Of a stretch of 64,000 bases of DNA, positions 46,639 through 62,065 are shown one piece after another (positions within the stretch are counted from its first letter, which is position 1; each line of letters starts with the position of its first letter). The translations under genes and the position numbers were made by a program. This DNA comes from Flaccisagitta enflata (Eukaryota; Chaetognatha; Sagittoidea; Aphragmophora). The stretch is from positions 36,952,001 to 37,016,000 of the forward strand of contig OZ231128.1 in the NCBI GenBank assembly GCA_965153355.1. The letters run 5' to 3'. The notes below the pieces were generated by a model, which was not told where the DNA came from, did no database searches, and saw nothing but the letters and a program-made list of their open reading frames with translations.

Positions 46639-47239
46639 TAAAATTATATCAAAATCGATAAAAAAATAACTGAAATCAAAAAGCCATTTTTAACGTGTGT
46701 TTTTCTTTCGAGGGGGGGAGAGGGTGGAGGGATTGGATGGTTTTGCCAAATGATTCTCGCCAATTCAAACGTCATTCAACACGACCAATCTCAGCGAAAC
46801 CACCTCTCGATTCCATTACCGATAAAATTTGCGACGCACTGAAAAGGAAAATTCATGCAAATTATTCTATCTCCATTCAAAAAAAGACCTGAGATTGTTT
46901 GAATAGATGTGCCTAATGGACCCATGCTACATGCCGCTGCAGCATGCTCCATTTGCATTCAGGACAGTGTTTTTCTGTCGGTTTTTTTTTTCTGGGTGCG
47001 AGCACGAAGACTCTTTCTAGAAGAGCGCACTTTTAACAGGTTGTGCAAAAAATGTCGCACTCGGTATGGTGCTTAAAAACCACATTTATAAAAGGAGTTA
47101 AGAGCTAAACTTTGAATGAGAGTATCTCAGTTGGTCATGCTCAAAGTAGAAATCAAGAACAGCTGAAATAATATGTATCTAAGAAGAATAGAAAATATGA
47201 TTTTAACACAATCTTATTGGCAAAGCTGTGTGTAATCAA
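46639..47239. other. Unique non-coding sequence
   Basis: No gene recognised. Confidence 0.45.
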
Positions 47240-47418
47240 ACAAGGCCGGATACACGGCCATCAGTTGCGGACGGGTGGGCAGGGGCGGATATGCGCGTTT
47301 TCCCACTTTTCGACTCGATGGTTACGGACGGACGGACGGACGGACCGACGGACCGATGGACGGACGGACGGACGGACGGACAAAGCCTCTTATAGAGTTG
47401 CGTGTCCGCAACTAAAAA
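47240..47418 (-). mobile_element. HP element, TTGCG-stem full copy
   Basis: ACAAGGCCGGATACACGGCC, CAGTTGCGGACGGGTGGGC, GGAC/CGGA repeats, GCCTCTTATAG, perfect 7-bp stem hairpin AGTTGCGTGTCCGCAACT (47396-47413), AAAAA. Confidence 0.8.
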
Positions 47419-47632
47419 GGTTTTTTTTTCACAGAAATGATAACGAGTTCTAAATATCTTAATTATTTTTACACACCCTTTTGGTGAGATGAGATTGAAT
47501 TAACTTGTCTTATCTTTCAGTATATAGAGCCAAAACATTACCGCACCGGGCAATCTAGAAATACACTTTTTATGCTTTGGATAAATCAATTTATTCTTCA
47601 TTTTGGCCTTATTTTGTGAGGACACTGTCTCA

Positions 47633-47883
47633 GGCTGCGTCAGAGACAATCGCGTTTTTAACGGGCCACTCGGTCGCTCGCTGCGTTCTTTCGCTCGCAC
47701 CGCTCACTCGCTCTGCAGCGCTCTGCTTTGCTACGCTTGCTTTGCTTGCTTGCTCCCCTCATGGGCTCACTCACCCACTTTGCTCACTCTTTCTTGGGGC
47801 GGTTGAAATTCTTGAATGTGTTCATGCTGTGATTGCGTTCCACGGGAAGAAACGCGTTTTTCGTCGTCACTAGAAACACGCCC
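47633..47883. mobile_element. M3 element, copy 4 (3-bp TSD TCA)
   Basis: Flanked by TCA at 47630-47632 and 47884-47886. The left terminus has lost the TTTCTAG part of the inverted repeat (GGCTGCGTCAGAGAC); the right ends ACTAGAAACACGCCC. Confidence 0.8.
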
Positions 47884-48044
47884 TCATTCGACATTCAGAC
47901 AGTGTGGCTTCCCAGACATCGCCTCGTTCACGCCAGCGGCTCTTTTCCATTGAGTCTCCTCGCTTGAATTTCCCACATCTGTCCTTATAATTTCAGAGTC
48001 ATTAAATGACATGGTTGATAAACGATTGCTGTGTGTTAGAATGT

Positions 48045-48212
<168 letters not shown>

Positions 48213-48540
48213 GATGATAACAAATAATATTAAATATTACTAGTCATCATTAATTACAAAAGAGAATGAGAATGAGAGAAAAAAAGATTGAAAAAAAGGA
48301 AAATGATTATGGAAAATTAAGTTAGAAAAACAAACAAAAAGAAATCCAAGACCAATTTTTCAGAAAAACAAAGAGGAAAAAGTCAAGGAGATATATTTTT
48401 GGTAAGGTGATATAACATTTAGCCCGAAGGAGCAACTGCACAACCGACGATGGTTTGGTTGTGATTTTTGCCATTTTGCCTTGATTGAGGTCGTCTCTAA
48501 CGGTGTTTCACCTCATTTATCATTACAACATTTGGCGTTT
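48213..48540. other. Unique non-coding sequence
   Basis: No gene recognised. Confidence 0.45.
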
Positions 48541-48544
48541 CTTT

Positions 48545-48947
<403 letters not shown>

Positions 48948-49097
48948 ATGCGTTCGCACACGTGCGACGCACACATGCAACCACATTTGCACTAACACTG
49001 AAAACACCTTTCTCAGATCCCGAATTTGGGACTACGTTATACGTTGATAGCATCTCCTTAGATCCACACCTGGTCTACCTGGCCCAAAACGAATCGG

Positions 49098-49098
49098 A

Positions 49099-49172
<74 letters not shown>

Positions 49173-49247
49173 GGAGAAAGGGGGAAAGGGGGAAGGAAAA
49201 AAGAGTCGATAGAAGCATGGAAGGAATTTATGAATTAATGAATGAAT

Positions 49248-49313
<66 letters not shown>
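49098..49313. repeat. Two (AG)n arrays
   Basis: 49098-49168 and 49249-49313, separated by about 80 bp of purine-rich sequence. Confidence 0.97.
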
Positions 49314-49315
<2 letters not shown>

Positions 49316-49500
49316 GAGAGCAAGTGACTCTGTCAGCTGCACCCGGACCGGATTCAATCATGTAAAGTCGCTTTTTCAATCCTAGAAAACCAATTTTCCC
49401 TGACAAAGAAGGAAATTTCGTGAAAGAGTAAGATTGGAGCCGGACCAAATTTACCAGACAAAAATTTTCAACTTCATTTCTCTTTTTTTTTTTCTTATTG
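49314..49500. other. Unique non-coding sequence
   Basis: No gene recognised. Confidence 0.45.
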
Positions 49501-49550
49501 TCCGTCTGTCTGACTGCCTGCCTGCTGTCTGTCTGTCTGTTTGATTCTCT

Positions 49551-49552
<2 letters not shown>

Positions 49553-49643
<91 letters not shown>
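49553..49643. repeat. (CT)n microsatellite
   Basis: Pure CT of about 90 bp. Confidence 0.98.
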
Positions 49644-49645
<2 letters not shown>

Positions 49646-49828
49646 ATATGGTGAAAGGAAGGAGAACAAGGTTGCTTATGAAGCTTTTTCGCTTTTTCGT
49701 GCACCATGAAGAACGATTTGTTTGTACTTTTGTAGAAGCCACCATAAAATCACCATAGAAATGACTAAATTTTGTCGAAAATAAACCAACAACAACTACA
49801 GCACCTTAAATAGTCGGAAAAGCATTAG

Positions 49829-50520
49829 ATGGCCAGCGGTACCCGTGCCCTGCCAAAGTAGGTTGTGATTGAACTTATGCTTTCAGACATGAGAAAATTT
49901 CTCCTTCTCCTGCTACTGGTTGTGATCTGGGCCTTGGGGCTGGGTCTTTAGGCCTTGGGGCTAAGATTTGGGCCTTAGGCCTGGATTTTGTTCTTGAGGC
50001 TAGGATTTGGGCTTTGAGGATGGGATTTGGCCCTTAAGGCTGGGATTTGGTCCTCAAGCCTAGAATTCAGGCTGGAATTTTGGCTTTGACATTGGGATTT
50101 GGGCCTTTACATGAAAGTAAGACATTGAGGCTGAGATTTGGGCCTTGAGTATGGGTTTTAGGCATGAGGCTAGAATATTGGCCTCAAGTCTTGAATTTAA
50201 GCAGAATTTGGTAGAATTTGGCAAAACCTGACAAAACCTGGCAGAATTAGGCTAATTTGGCCAAATTTGGCCAAACTTGGCGGAATTTGGCATTAATTGA
50301 CAAAAATTGGCCAATTATGGTATTATTTGGCAGAATTTGGTAGAATTTGGCAGAAGTAGGCTAATTTGGCAGAATTTGGCGGAATTCAGGGTAATATGGG
50401 TCTTGAGGCTCATAGGGAGTAGGTGGACGGAGGAGGAGATGAAGTAGAAGAAATTTCCCCATGTGTGAAAGCATAGGTCATCAGTTCCTTCGGGGCCGGG
50501 CCGCTGCCCAAAAGAGATCA
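49829..50520 (-). mobile_element. FB element with two internal arrays
   Basis: Left outer tail GGCCAGCGGTACCCGTGCCC, arm CTTATGCTTTCAGACATGAG with AAAATTTCTCC. Body of GGGCCTTGAGGCTGGGATTT-type units (49920-50200) and GGCAGAATTTGGCA-type units (50205-50395). Inverted arm AAATTTCCCCATGTGTGAAA and GCATAGGTCATCAGTTCC, ending GGGCCGCTGCCCAAAAG. Confidence 0.72.
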
Positions 50521-50805
50521 TAATGGAAACAATTGCTCCTCAGCTCAGCCTCTTTTCCGTAAAACAATAACCTTCTAGTCGCGAAAAGTCATTTTTCATT
50601 TTCTTCTTTCCACGAGCAAGAATGCGCTAAACTACTTGGTTAAAGGGACCATCTTTTGTTTTTTCTCTCACGTTTATCTGCAGATGGCCTTGGGGAGTGA
50701 CGAGTGACGATGACACCTGAGCTTCACATTTTGCTTACAATAATGGTGACCCAAGTTCCTCTCATGAATGAAACTTATTTCGAGAATAAGCTGAACATAT
50801 GCTTA
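50521..50805. other. Unique non-coding sequence
   Basis: No gene recognised. Confidence 0.45.
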
Positions 50806-51715
<910 letters not shown>

Positions 51716-51969
51716 TTCATTCGCTAACAAATCGATTTGCCGTTCACGAGAGTTTTCCGAGATCCGCATTTCTAGGAACGTTGCCAATTTTCTAAATTGA
51801 TGAGAGAAAGAGAAAAAAATTTGCCGACGAATTTGTGGTCTAGCTTCCATTTTTGTTTCCTGATAGAGTTGATAAGAGGCAGAGCCCTAAATAAATAGAG
51901 AAATGCAACCACACATTGGCTCATCATTATGACAGGCCAGTTAAAAATCTAATGAATGGAATTGGCTTT
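51716..51969. other. Unique non-coding sequence
   Basis: No gene recognised. Confidence 0.45.
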
Positions 51970-52103
51970 AAGATGCGTCATCGCATCATTTTGAGAGGGT
52001 CCATACGTCTGTCCAGTATCCATCCGCTTGTCCATCCGCCAATCCGTTCTTATCAACTGACCAACAGACCAAGGTGTAGAGTCGCGTGCCTGCGACTAAA
52101 AAA
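51970..52103. mobile_element. Composite HP element with hairpins at both ends
   Basis: Left: AGATGCGTCATCGCATC hairpin followed by GAGAGGGTCC and GTCTGTCC repeats, in plus orientation. Right: ACTGACCAACAGACCAAG, GTGTAG and hairpin AGTCGCGTGCCTGCGACT (52080-52097), in minus orientation, then AAAAAA. The two ends are from different stem variants and face outward. Confidence 0.65.
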
Positions 52104-52185
52104 GGGAAAACAGACATCGGACGAAAAAAGAACTAACGAAGGGAGTTGACCGGAAAGGCGTCCAATCGTTTTCTCTGCCTTCCTT

Positions 52186-53475
52186 TTTGGAAAGCGGCCC
52201 CAAAGGGCCGATGTCCTGTAGAACACAGGGGGGAATTTCAATATGTCCGTCCATACTTCCTTCCATCCAACCTTCCATCCGTCCGTCCGTCCGTCCAGCC
52301 TCCATTTTTGCCCTCAATTTTACCCTTAAATCGGCTTTCCAGGCTTCAGATCAGCCCCCCCCCCCCCTCAGCTTCAAATCTAACCTCCAGACCTCATACA
52401 GGGAATACCTCGAAAAGTGCCACCAAAGAAAACATCATATTTCAGTTTCTAGAAGAGATAATCAAATTCTGAAAAAAGTTCTAAAAAGCTTTCTTAAACC
52501 GATTTTATGAGATACAAGAAAATGAACACAACTTTGAAACTGTCTGTACTATAGCATTGAAAGAAATTTTAAAAATGGCGAGGCACGCATTTTTGTTTTA
52601 GGAGGTTTTGGAGTGGGTTCACTGATTTTGATAAAATTTCTCAACCTATTGAGCAAAAACTCCAGGGTTGGGCTTGAATGAAAGATATTTTGAAGTAGAT
52701 TATGAATGCACAAAAAGATCAGGCTGTAAATCTATGTATGATTAGAAGTTTGCCTTTCAGAGGCCAAAAACAACACTTTTAGAAGTCTTTGTGAAAAATG
52801 TATTAATTTGGTAGAGATATGATGGGAAACTCACAAAACTTTTTAGATACTAATTTCTTAAAAAGATATCATCAATTAGAGACCGTTTCCAGCAGTATGG
52901 CACAATATGTTGGTAAATGGCAGAGAAAAAATGAGCAACTCTTACTAATTTTTTGAGAAAAACAGTGATTTTTCTCAAAAACTGGGCATTTTTCACTTAT
53001 TCCGGGTCGGTTATTTTTTCAAAACCCAATTTGTTAGCTTAATACAGACAAAATCGGTTTGAAAGATCTTTCAGGAATTTTTTTCAGAATTAGATTCTCA
53101 TTTCTTGAAGCAGAAATATGATGTTTTCTTTGGTGGCACTTTGCGGGGTATTCCCGGTATCTTTCCTTCAGAGCTTCAATTAGCCCTCCAAGCATAAAAT
53201 CAGCCCTCCAAGGATCTAATTTGCCCTCCAAACCTCAAATCAACTCTCCAAGCCTTAATTCTTCCCTCCAGCCTTCAAATATGCCCTCAGTGCAGTGGCC
53301 TAAATCAGTCATCTAAGGCCTGAAATTTGCCCCCTCAGGACGTCTGGAAATTCCCCCCATGTTCTACAGGACATCAGCCCTTTGGGGCCTCTGCCCAGCT
53401 CTCACTCCACTTCTTCACTGGATCACTCCCAGCAGGGCATTGGGTACCGCTGACCATGTGCGATCCTTGGATGAC
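52186..53475 (+). mobile_element. FB element with about 330-bp inverted arms
   Basis: Left arm 52186-52510 and right arm about 53049-53400 are inverted copies. Outer part GCGGCCCCAAAGGGCCGATG then TCCTGTAGAACACAGG; inner part GTGCCACCAAAGAAAACATC, ATATTTC, TTCTGAAAAAA and AAACCGATTTT. Next to the arms are CCCTCCAAGCCTCAAATCAG-type repeats. The centre (52511-53048) is unique AT-rich. The right side extends into the conserved tail GGGCATTGGGTACCGCTGAC and GGATGACTAGTTT. No ORF. Confidence 0.78.
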
Positions 53476-53875
53476 TAGTTTGCCTTTGATTTTCTTCTCC
53501 ATTTCCAATTTTCTTTGATTTTATACGCAACTACATACATCTACGAAAAAAACAACTCCACGTCCACGTTACTGACCGGCGGACTTGGCGATGTTGCAAC
53601 TTGGAAATGTTGCACATGTTGGTTCGACATTGTGAACTGTGAAGTTTACCCTTTCACCTCTTTACAGAACATTCAACATCTTCGAAAATCAGCGCAATGA
53701 GACTTACATATCCATCCCCCCCTCCTCCTCCATGGTTTACAATAATCATGGGACCGAGCAGGTGCTTTTCAGTTTGGGCAATGTTTTGGATAAAAGGAGG
53801 AATCAGAAGGAAAACCGCTCTGCGTCGCCCCCCCCCCCAATATATACAACCAAGAAGAATTCGATGGAAACAAAC
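53476..53875. other. Unique non-coding sequence
   Basis: No gene recognised. Confidence 0.45.
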
Positions 53876-53879
53876 ATAC

Positions 53880-54060
53880 AGTTGAACCCCGTTCCAACGG
53901 ACCCGCATCTAACGAAATTCCGCTTATATTAGATACTCATTTTTTCTCCCCACAACTGATTTTCTTTTATTTCGTATATTAGCTGTAATACAATTCCACC
54001 CATAACAGATAAAATTTGTTGGTCCCCAGAAATCCATTAGCCCTAAGAGAAACAGCACTG
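53880..54060. mobile_element. pogo/Tigger-like end; dispersed repeat copy 3
   Basis: TACAGTTGAACCCCGTTCC at 53878 is a typical pogo/Tigger terminus with its TA. The following sequence shares ATTTCGTATATTAG-like, CACCCATAACAGATAAAATT and TTGGTCCCC blocks with 11735 and 37268. The other end was not found. Confidence 0.5.
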
Positions 54061-54844
<784 letters not shown>

Positions 54845-55071
54845 ACAAGGCCGTATACACCCCCCTCAGTCATGAGCGGGTGGGCAGGAGCGGAAACCGT
54901 CGAAATCACCTTTGTGAGTCACAAATTGTGACCATAAGACCGACGAACCGACGAACCGACCGACCAACCCACCAACCGACCGACCGACCGACCAACCGAC
55001 CGACCAACCGACCAACCAACCGACCAACCAACCGACATTGCAAGTTCTAGAGTCGCGTGTCCGCGACTAAA
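54845..55071 (-). mobile_element. HP element with extended GACC array
   Basis: ACAAGGCCGTATACACCCCC, GAGCGGGTGGGCAGGAGC, about 95 bp of GACCAACC/GACCGACC repeats, GTTCTAG, perfect hairpin AGTCGCGTGTCCGCGACT (55051-55068), AAAG. Confidence 0.78.
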
Positions 55072-55312
55072 GATATGGTTACAGGAACTCATTGCTAACA
55101 AGTAAAGATGACCATTTGCTTGCCTGTGCACTCGCCTGTTTTTGTTTCATTTCATTTGACACAAAATCAAAAAGTACGAATATCTTAGTTCATGGTGGAT
55201 CACCTACAGCCCAACACGCGTTCTAAAATGGTGAGAACGACGAGAAGAAAACAAGGCCAAGTTATGGCCAATAAGTGCGCCTCGCTTGATTAAGAACTTG
55301 TGAATGAACTTT
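55072..55312. other. Unique non-coding sequence
   Basis: No gene recognised. Confidence 0.4.
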
Positions 55313-55460
55313 TTGAATGAATGAATGAATGAATGAATGAATGAATGAATGAATGAATGAATGAATGAATGAATGAATGAATGAATGAATGAATGAAAGA
55401 ATGAATGAATGAATGAATAAATGAATGATTGAATAAGTGAATGAATGAATGAATGAATGA
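55313..55460. repeat. (GAAT)n array
   Basis: GAATGAAT repeats with a few substitutions. Confidence 0.96.
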
Positions 55461-55559
55461 AAAACAGAATGAAAATGAGTGTGGTAAGGCATGAGAGGTG
55501 ATAGGAATGAAGAAAGACGATTGAATTGGCTGTTTTGAGCGTTTTAAACGAAAGCGTTA

Positions 55560-55616
55560 CCGACAGACAGACAGACAGACATGACCTCTTATAGAATTGC
55601 GAGGACGCTCTTAAAA
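55560..55616 (-). mobile_element. HP hairpin-end fragment, diverged
   Basis: GACAGACAGACAGACATGAC, CTCTTATAG, AATTGCGAGGACGCTCTTAA, with only a weak stem left. Confidence 0.45.
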
Positions 55617-55776
55617 AGAGGCAAAAAAAATATGGAGGTGCGACTGTTCTAACTTTCAACGGATGCTTAAAAGGGAAATCGTGTTTACTTGGAACCTTTC
55701 GACCTTCTAAGCGTGATTTCTTAAATGAGATGAATTTTATTCCTCCCTGTTCGATGGTGGCTTGGAGTGGAGTTTT

Positions 55777-55966
55777 TAGTCGCGTGCACGCGACTCTACA
55801 ACCCGCTTTGTCCGTCGGTTGGTCGGTCGGTCGGTCGGTTGGTCTGTCACACTTTACTTTTTTTATGATTTTATTTCTTTGACCTCTTGCCCAAATGGTC
55901 TGGTGACCTCAAAAATGGCCCCTGCCCACCCGCACGCGACTTCGGTAGCCGTGTATCCGGCCTTGT
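55777..55966 (+). mobile_element. HP element, full-length reference copy
   Basis: Perfect palindrome AGTCGCGTGCACGCGACT (55778-55795), CTACAACCCGCTTTGTCCG, TCGGTTGG repeats, TTTGACCTCTTGCCCAAATG, CCTGCCCACCCGCACGCGAC, TAGCCGTGTATCCGGCC, TTGTTTT. Collinear with the inverted copy at 23028-23221. Confidence 0.82.
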
Positions 55967-56202
55967 TTTTTTTTTCAGTCTTGAGTGGTGGTTACTGAGA
56001 GCACGCGATTCTTAAAATAGTCGTATTGAACAGTCGCCTGTTCCGTTGTATGACAAGAACGCAACTCAACGTTGGAGTCTTTCAAGATGCATTTAGTAAG
56101 ATCTATTTTGGAAGCCTTGATAAAAGTGGACATAGAACTAGATATTCATCAATGTAATGGACATCGACGGTTTAAGGACTGCTACCATCAACTGTAGCAT
56201 TT

Positions 56203-56321
56203 TTAGCCACATTTCGGTTGGTCGGTCGGATCGGTTTGTCGGTCCGTCAAAAAGTCGCTTTTGAGGGTTTTCGGCTCCTGCCCACCCGTCCGCGACTAAG
56301 TCGCCATGTATCCGGCCTTGT
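56203..56321 (+). mobile_element. HP element lacking its hairpin
   Basis: TTTTTAGCCACATTTCGGTT: compared with 60401, the stretch from the G after TTTTTA through CTCTATAA is absent, about 23 bp. The rest (GCTCCTGCCCACC, CGTCCGCGACTAAG, GTATCCGGCCTTG) is well kept. Confidence 0.7.
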
Positions 56322-56836
56322 TTTTGAGTCTGGTTTGTCAACTTCTGTTTGTCAACGAGTCAGGAAAGAGAAAAAGTGGAGCGATGGTGATAGATAAATA
56401 GGACAATACATCCAAATTTCTTAGTTCATGGAAACGCGAGAATAATAAACCAAGGCCGATCAGGCAATGATGCGTACTAAATTCGTCACTGCATGGAGAG
56501 AATCTTACGCTGAATGTGTGTGCTTCTTGGGGACAGATGAACGGACTGATACGGACTGCCTGAATTCAAAGTTAAAACACATGTATCAATCAGTTGATTC
56601 GTTATCAGATGTCATCGAGGTCGAAATATGCCCAAAATTGAACAGGCACAGTGGACACACGGGTGGACCGACAAACGGATTAGCATAGAGACAGACGGAC
56701 AGACCCTATCATGTGAACGCGAGGAAGTATCCAACAAGAAAGAGAAACGAAACAAGAAAGCGGACAGATCAAATCTACAGCGAACCTGGTTATGACCCTA
56801 ACGCCTAAATTTGGAAAACCATACCAATATCCACCA

Positions 56837-56877
<41 letters not shown>

Positions 56878-57145
56878 TTGGTGGGTGACATCTCCTCCCG
56901 GCAAGGCGTAAATCCATTTTTATTCGTTTGTTCTATTCCCTTTTCTGGCCAGATAACGGCCATATCACTCATCCAGTCCCATATGTCCTTGCTTTCTTCT
57001 TTTTCTTTTTTCGCCATTCTTCCATTTCTTTTTCTTCCTTAGATTAGCTTTGGTCGATGGGTGGTCTTCCTTTTGTCTTTCTCTTTCTCACTTTTTCTTG
57101 GTGGTTTCTAACAACCTTTTTTTCGTTTTTTCTTCTCAATCTTTT
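56322..57145. other. Unique sequence with a short (AG)n
   Basis: (AG)n at 56839-56870; GGACCGACAAACGG and GACAGACGGACAGAC at 56664-56702 may be an HP remnant. No gene recognised. Confidence 0.4.
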
Positions 57146-57149
57146 TTTT

Positions 57150-57370
57150 CTGCCTCTCTTTTATTCTTTCTCTCTTTTATTCTTTCTCTCTCTCTTTCTT
57201 TCTTTCTGTCTTTCTTTCCTAAAGAAAGTTTCCTTCTTTCTATCTATCATTCTTTCTATCTATCCAACTATCTATCTATCTACCTTTCTTTCTTTCTTAT
57301 CTTCTTTCTTTCTTTCTTTCTTTCTTTTTTCCTTTCTTTCTTTCTTTCTTTCTTTCTTTCCTTTCTTTTT
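57150..57370. repeat. (TTTC)n pyrimidine array
   Basis: TTTC and TATC tetranucleotides with interruptions. Confidence 0.92.
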
Positions 57371-57528
57371 TTCAGGGGTGTATATAATTAAGTCACTTTT
57401 GATTTCCCCCCTACCCCTGCCTTAGATTTTCTTCCCCGCGACGCGTTGCATTGTGTTTTAAAATCTGTGATTTCCTACCCCATCAGGCAATGAAACAGTG
57501 TAGTTAAGGTAAGAATAGCGTTAATTTT

Positions 57529-58930
57529 TAGTCGCGTGCACGCGACTCTATGACCCACTCTGTCCGTCTGTCTGTCGGTCACACTTTGCTTTCGTTAGCT
57601 TTTTTTGTTGCTTTATGTTATTTTAAGTCATTTCAGGTCATTTCAAGTTATTCTAAGTCATTCTAAGTCCTTCTAAGTCATTCTAATTCATTCCAAGTCA
57701 TTCTAAGTCACTTTAAGTCATTTTTTGACTTTTGAAGTTTTTGTTGTTTTATGTCATTTTAAGTCATTTTAAGTCATTTTAAGTCATTTTAAGTTATTCA
57801 AAGTCATTCTAAGTCATCCTAAGTCATCTTAAGTCATTCTAAGTCATTCTTAGTCACTCAAAGTCATTTTTTGACTTTTGAAGTTTTTGTCATTTTACAC
57901 CATTTAAAGTTATTTCAAGTCATCTCAATTCATTTCAAGTCATTCTTAGTAATTCTAAGTCATTTTAAGTCTGGTTTGAGTCTGGTTAAGTCTGGTTAAA
58001 GTCTGGTTTAAATCTGGTTTAAGTCTGGTTTAAGTCAGGTTTAAGTCTGGTTTATGTCTGATTCTGGTCTGGTTTATGTCTGGTTTAGGTCTGGTTTTAG
58101 TCTAGTATAAGTTTGGCTTAAGAGTTAAGTCATTCTTAGTCATTCTGAGTCACTAGAAGTCATTCTGAGTCACTATAAGTCAGTCCGAGTCTGTAAGGTT
58201 TAGCATTTTTTCGCCGTTTTATGTCTTTTCAAGTCATTTTAAGTCATTTGTAGTCAATCTTAGTCATTCTAAGTCATTCAAAGTCATTCTAAGTCAATTT
58301 AGGTCATTTCTTTTTTGTGATTGCAATTTTTGTCATTTTTTGTCATTTTACATCATTTTAAGTCATTTTAAATCATTTTAAGTCATTTTTAGTCATTTTA
58401 AGTCATTCTTTGTCATTCTGAGTCACTATAAGTCATTCTGAGTCACTATAAGTCATTCCATTTTACATCATTTTAAGTCTGGTCTGGTTTAAGTCTGGTT
58501 TAAGTCTGGTTTAAGTCTGGTTTAAGTCTGGTTTAGGTCTGGTTTAGGTCAGGTTTAAGTCTAGTCTGGTTTAAGTCTAGTTTAAGTCTAGTTTGAGTCT
58601 AGTTTGAGTCTGGCTTGAGTCTGGCTTGAGTCTGCTTAGAGTCTGGCTTGAGTCTGGCTTGAGTCTGGTTTGAGTCTGGTTTGAGTCTGGTTTGAGTCTG
58701 GTTTGAGTCTGGTTTGAGTCTGGTTTGAGTCTGGTTTGAGTCTGGTTTGAGTCTAGTTAAAGTCTGGTTTAAGTCTGGTTTAAGTCTGGTTTAAGTCTGG
58801 TTTAAGTCTGGTTTAAGTCTGGTTTAAGTCTGGTTTAAGTCTAGATTAAGTTAATAAAGTGATACAATAAGGAGTCAGGTCAATTCAGTTACCATCATCT
58901 CGCACGTGACTTAAAGGTGTTGGCCTTGTT
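57529..58930 (+). mobile_element. HP element enlarged to 1.4 kb by satellite arrays
   Basis: Left: AGTCGCGTGCACGCGACT (57530-57547), CTATGACCCACTCTGTCCG, GTCTGTCGG, CACACTTTGCTTTCG. Right: TCGCACGTGACTTAAAGG and TGTTGGCCTTGTTG (to about 58932), matching the ACAAG-side end of short copies. Everything between is array (next entry). Confidence 0.65.
57600..58850. repeat. (AAGTCATTTT)n and (GTCTGGTTTA)n satellites
   Basis: 10-bp AAGTCATTTT/AAGTCATTCT units to 57960 and 58120-58460; GTCTGGTTTAA/GTCTGGTTTGA 11-bp units at 57967-58100 and 58475-58850. The two array types alternate twice. Confidence 0.92.
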
Positions 58931-60400
<1,470 letters not shown>

Positions 60401-60571
60401 TAGTCGCGGACACGCGACTCTATAAGCCACTTTGTCGGTCCGTCGGTCCGTCGGTTGGTCCGTCGGTCGGTCCCACGGTTATTCGGTCGGTCCGTAACAA
60501 AGTCACTTTTCGAGGATTTCCGCTCCTGCCCACCCGTCCACGACTAATGCTGCCGTGTATACGGCCTTGTT
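60401..60571 (+). mobile_element. HP element, full copy
   Basis: Perfect hairpin AGTCGCGGACACGCGACT (60402-60419), CTATAAGCCACTTTGTCGG, TCCGTCGG repeats, GAGGATTTCCGCTCCTGCCC, GTCCACGACTAATGCTGCC, GTATACGGCCTTGTT. Closest relative of 769-930. Confidence 0.8.
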
Positions 60572-61238
60572 AACATCCAAACAATCAAAGGCAAGTCCCG
60601 GTCTGAGAATTTCGACATGAAAATCATCAGACGGGATTATGTTATCACTGATGGAAATCTAAGAAATGCATAAACCGATTCAATTAAAAAGCGGATAATT
60701 CAAATCTCTTGATAAACCCACCAACCTCCATCACCGATTTCTCCTCGCCTGTAGTCGTTAACGTTGATTTTTCTACTTTTAACCGTCACTGCCTTTTTTC
60801 AACAATATCTACGCGCCACCCCTTCTATGGCATTCACTTTTGACACCAACTCATATCAACCATCAGAGCAATTCATAAAGTGTCATTTTCCGTGCCGTTA
60901 CCGCGGTATCAATTGTTAATGTTTGGACAAATCGTCACGCATCAGACAGATGAATCAACGAGGGGATCGGTGCAGTCGTTATCGCTGCCTTTAACATAGC
61001 CTCTAATACAGTCGCTAACACAGCCACAGTTATAACTTGTAAGCCCAGCCTCTAACATATTCACAAAAGCAGCCGTAGGCGCAGCCTCTTACGCAGTCGC
61101 AAACACAGCCTTTTAAACACAGTCGTGAGCACAATGGTGATAATGTGCTCGTCTGAGGGCGAAGTTCCTGACTTGTCCGCGTCCTTGGAATCGTCTCGCC
61201 ATCACCAACGCCAGCACCATCACCAACGTCATCTAAGT
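60572..61238. other. Unique sequence with a loose CAGCCTCTAACACAGTCGC repeat
   Basis: About seven imperfect 20-25 bp units between 60970 and 61135. No gene supported. Confidence 0.5.
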
Positions 61239-61239
61239 C

Positions 61240-61397
<158 letters not shown>

Positions 61398-61422
61398 CTC
61401 ACTCGAGCTTTCGTCAATTCTT

Positions 61423-61560
61423 AGTCACGTAAATGTGACTCTACAAGTTTGTCCCACTGTCCGTCGGCATGTCCATCCGAATATCCATCTGTTTGTCAGA
61501 AATATAGAATGTCATACCATCCGGACATCAAAATGTCTTCCCGTGTAGCCATTTGTCCCT
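61423..61560 (+). mobile_element. HP element, GTCAC-stem variant
   Basis: Hairpin AGTCACGTAAATGTGACT (61423-61440; stem AGTCAC/GTGACT), CTACAAGTTTGTCC, GTCCGTCGG and CCATCC repeats. Right end unclear. Confidence 0.6.
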
Positions 61561-62065
<505 letters not shown>

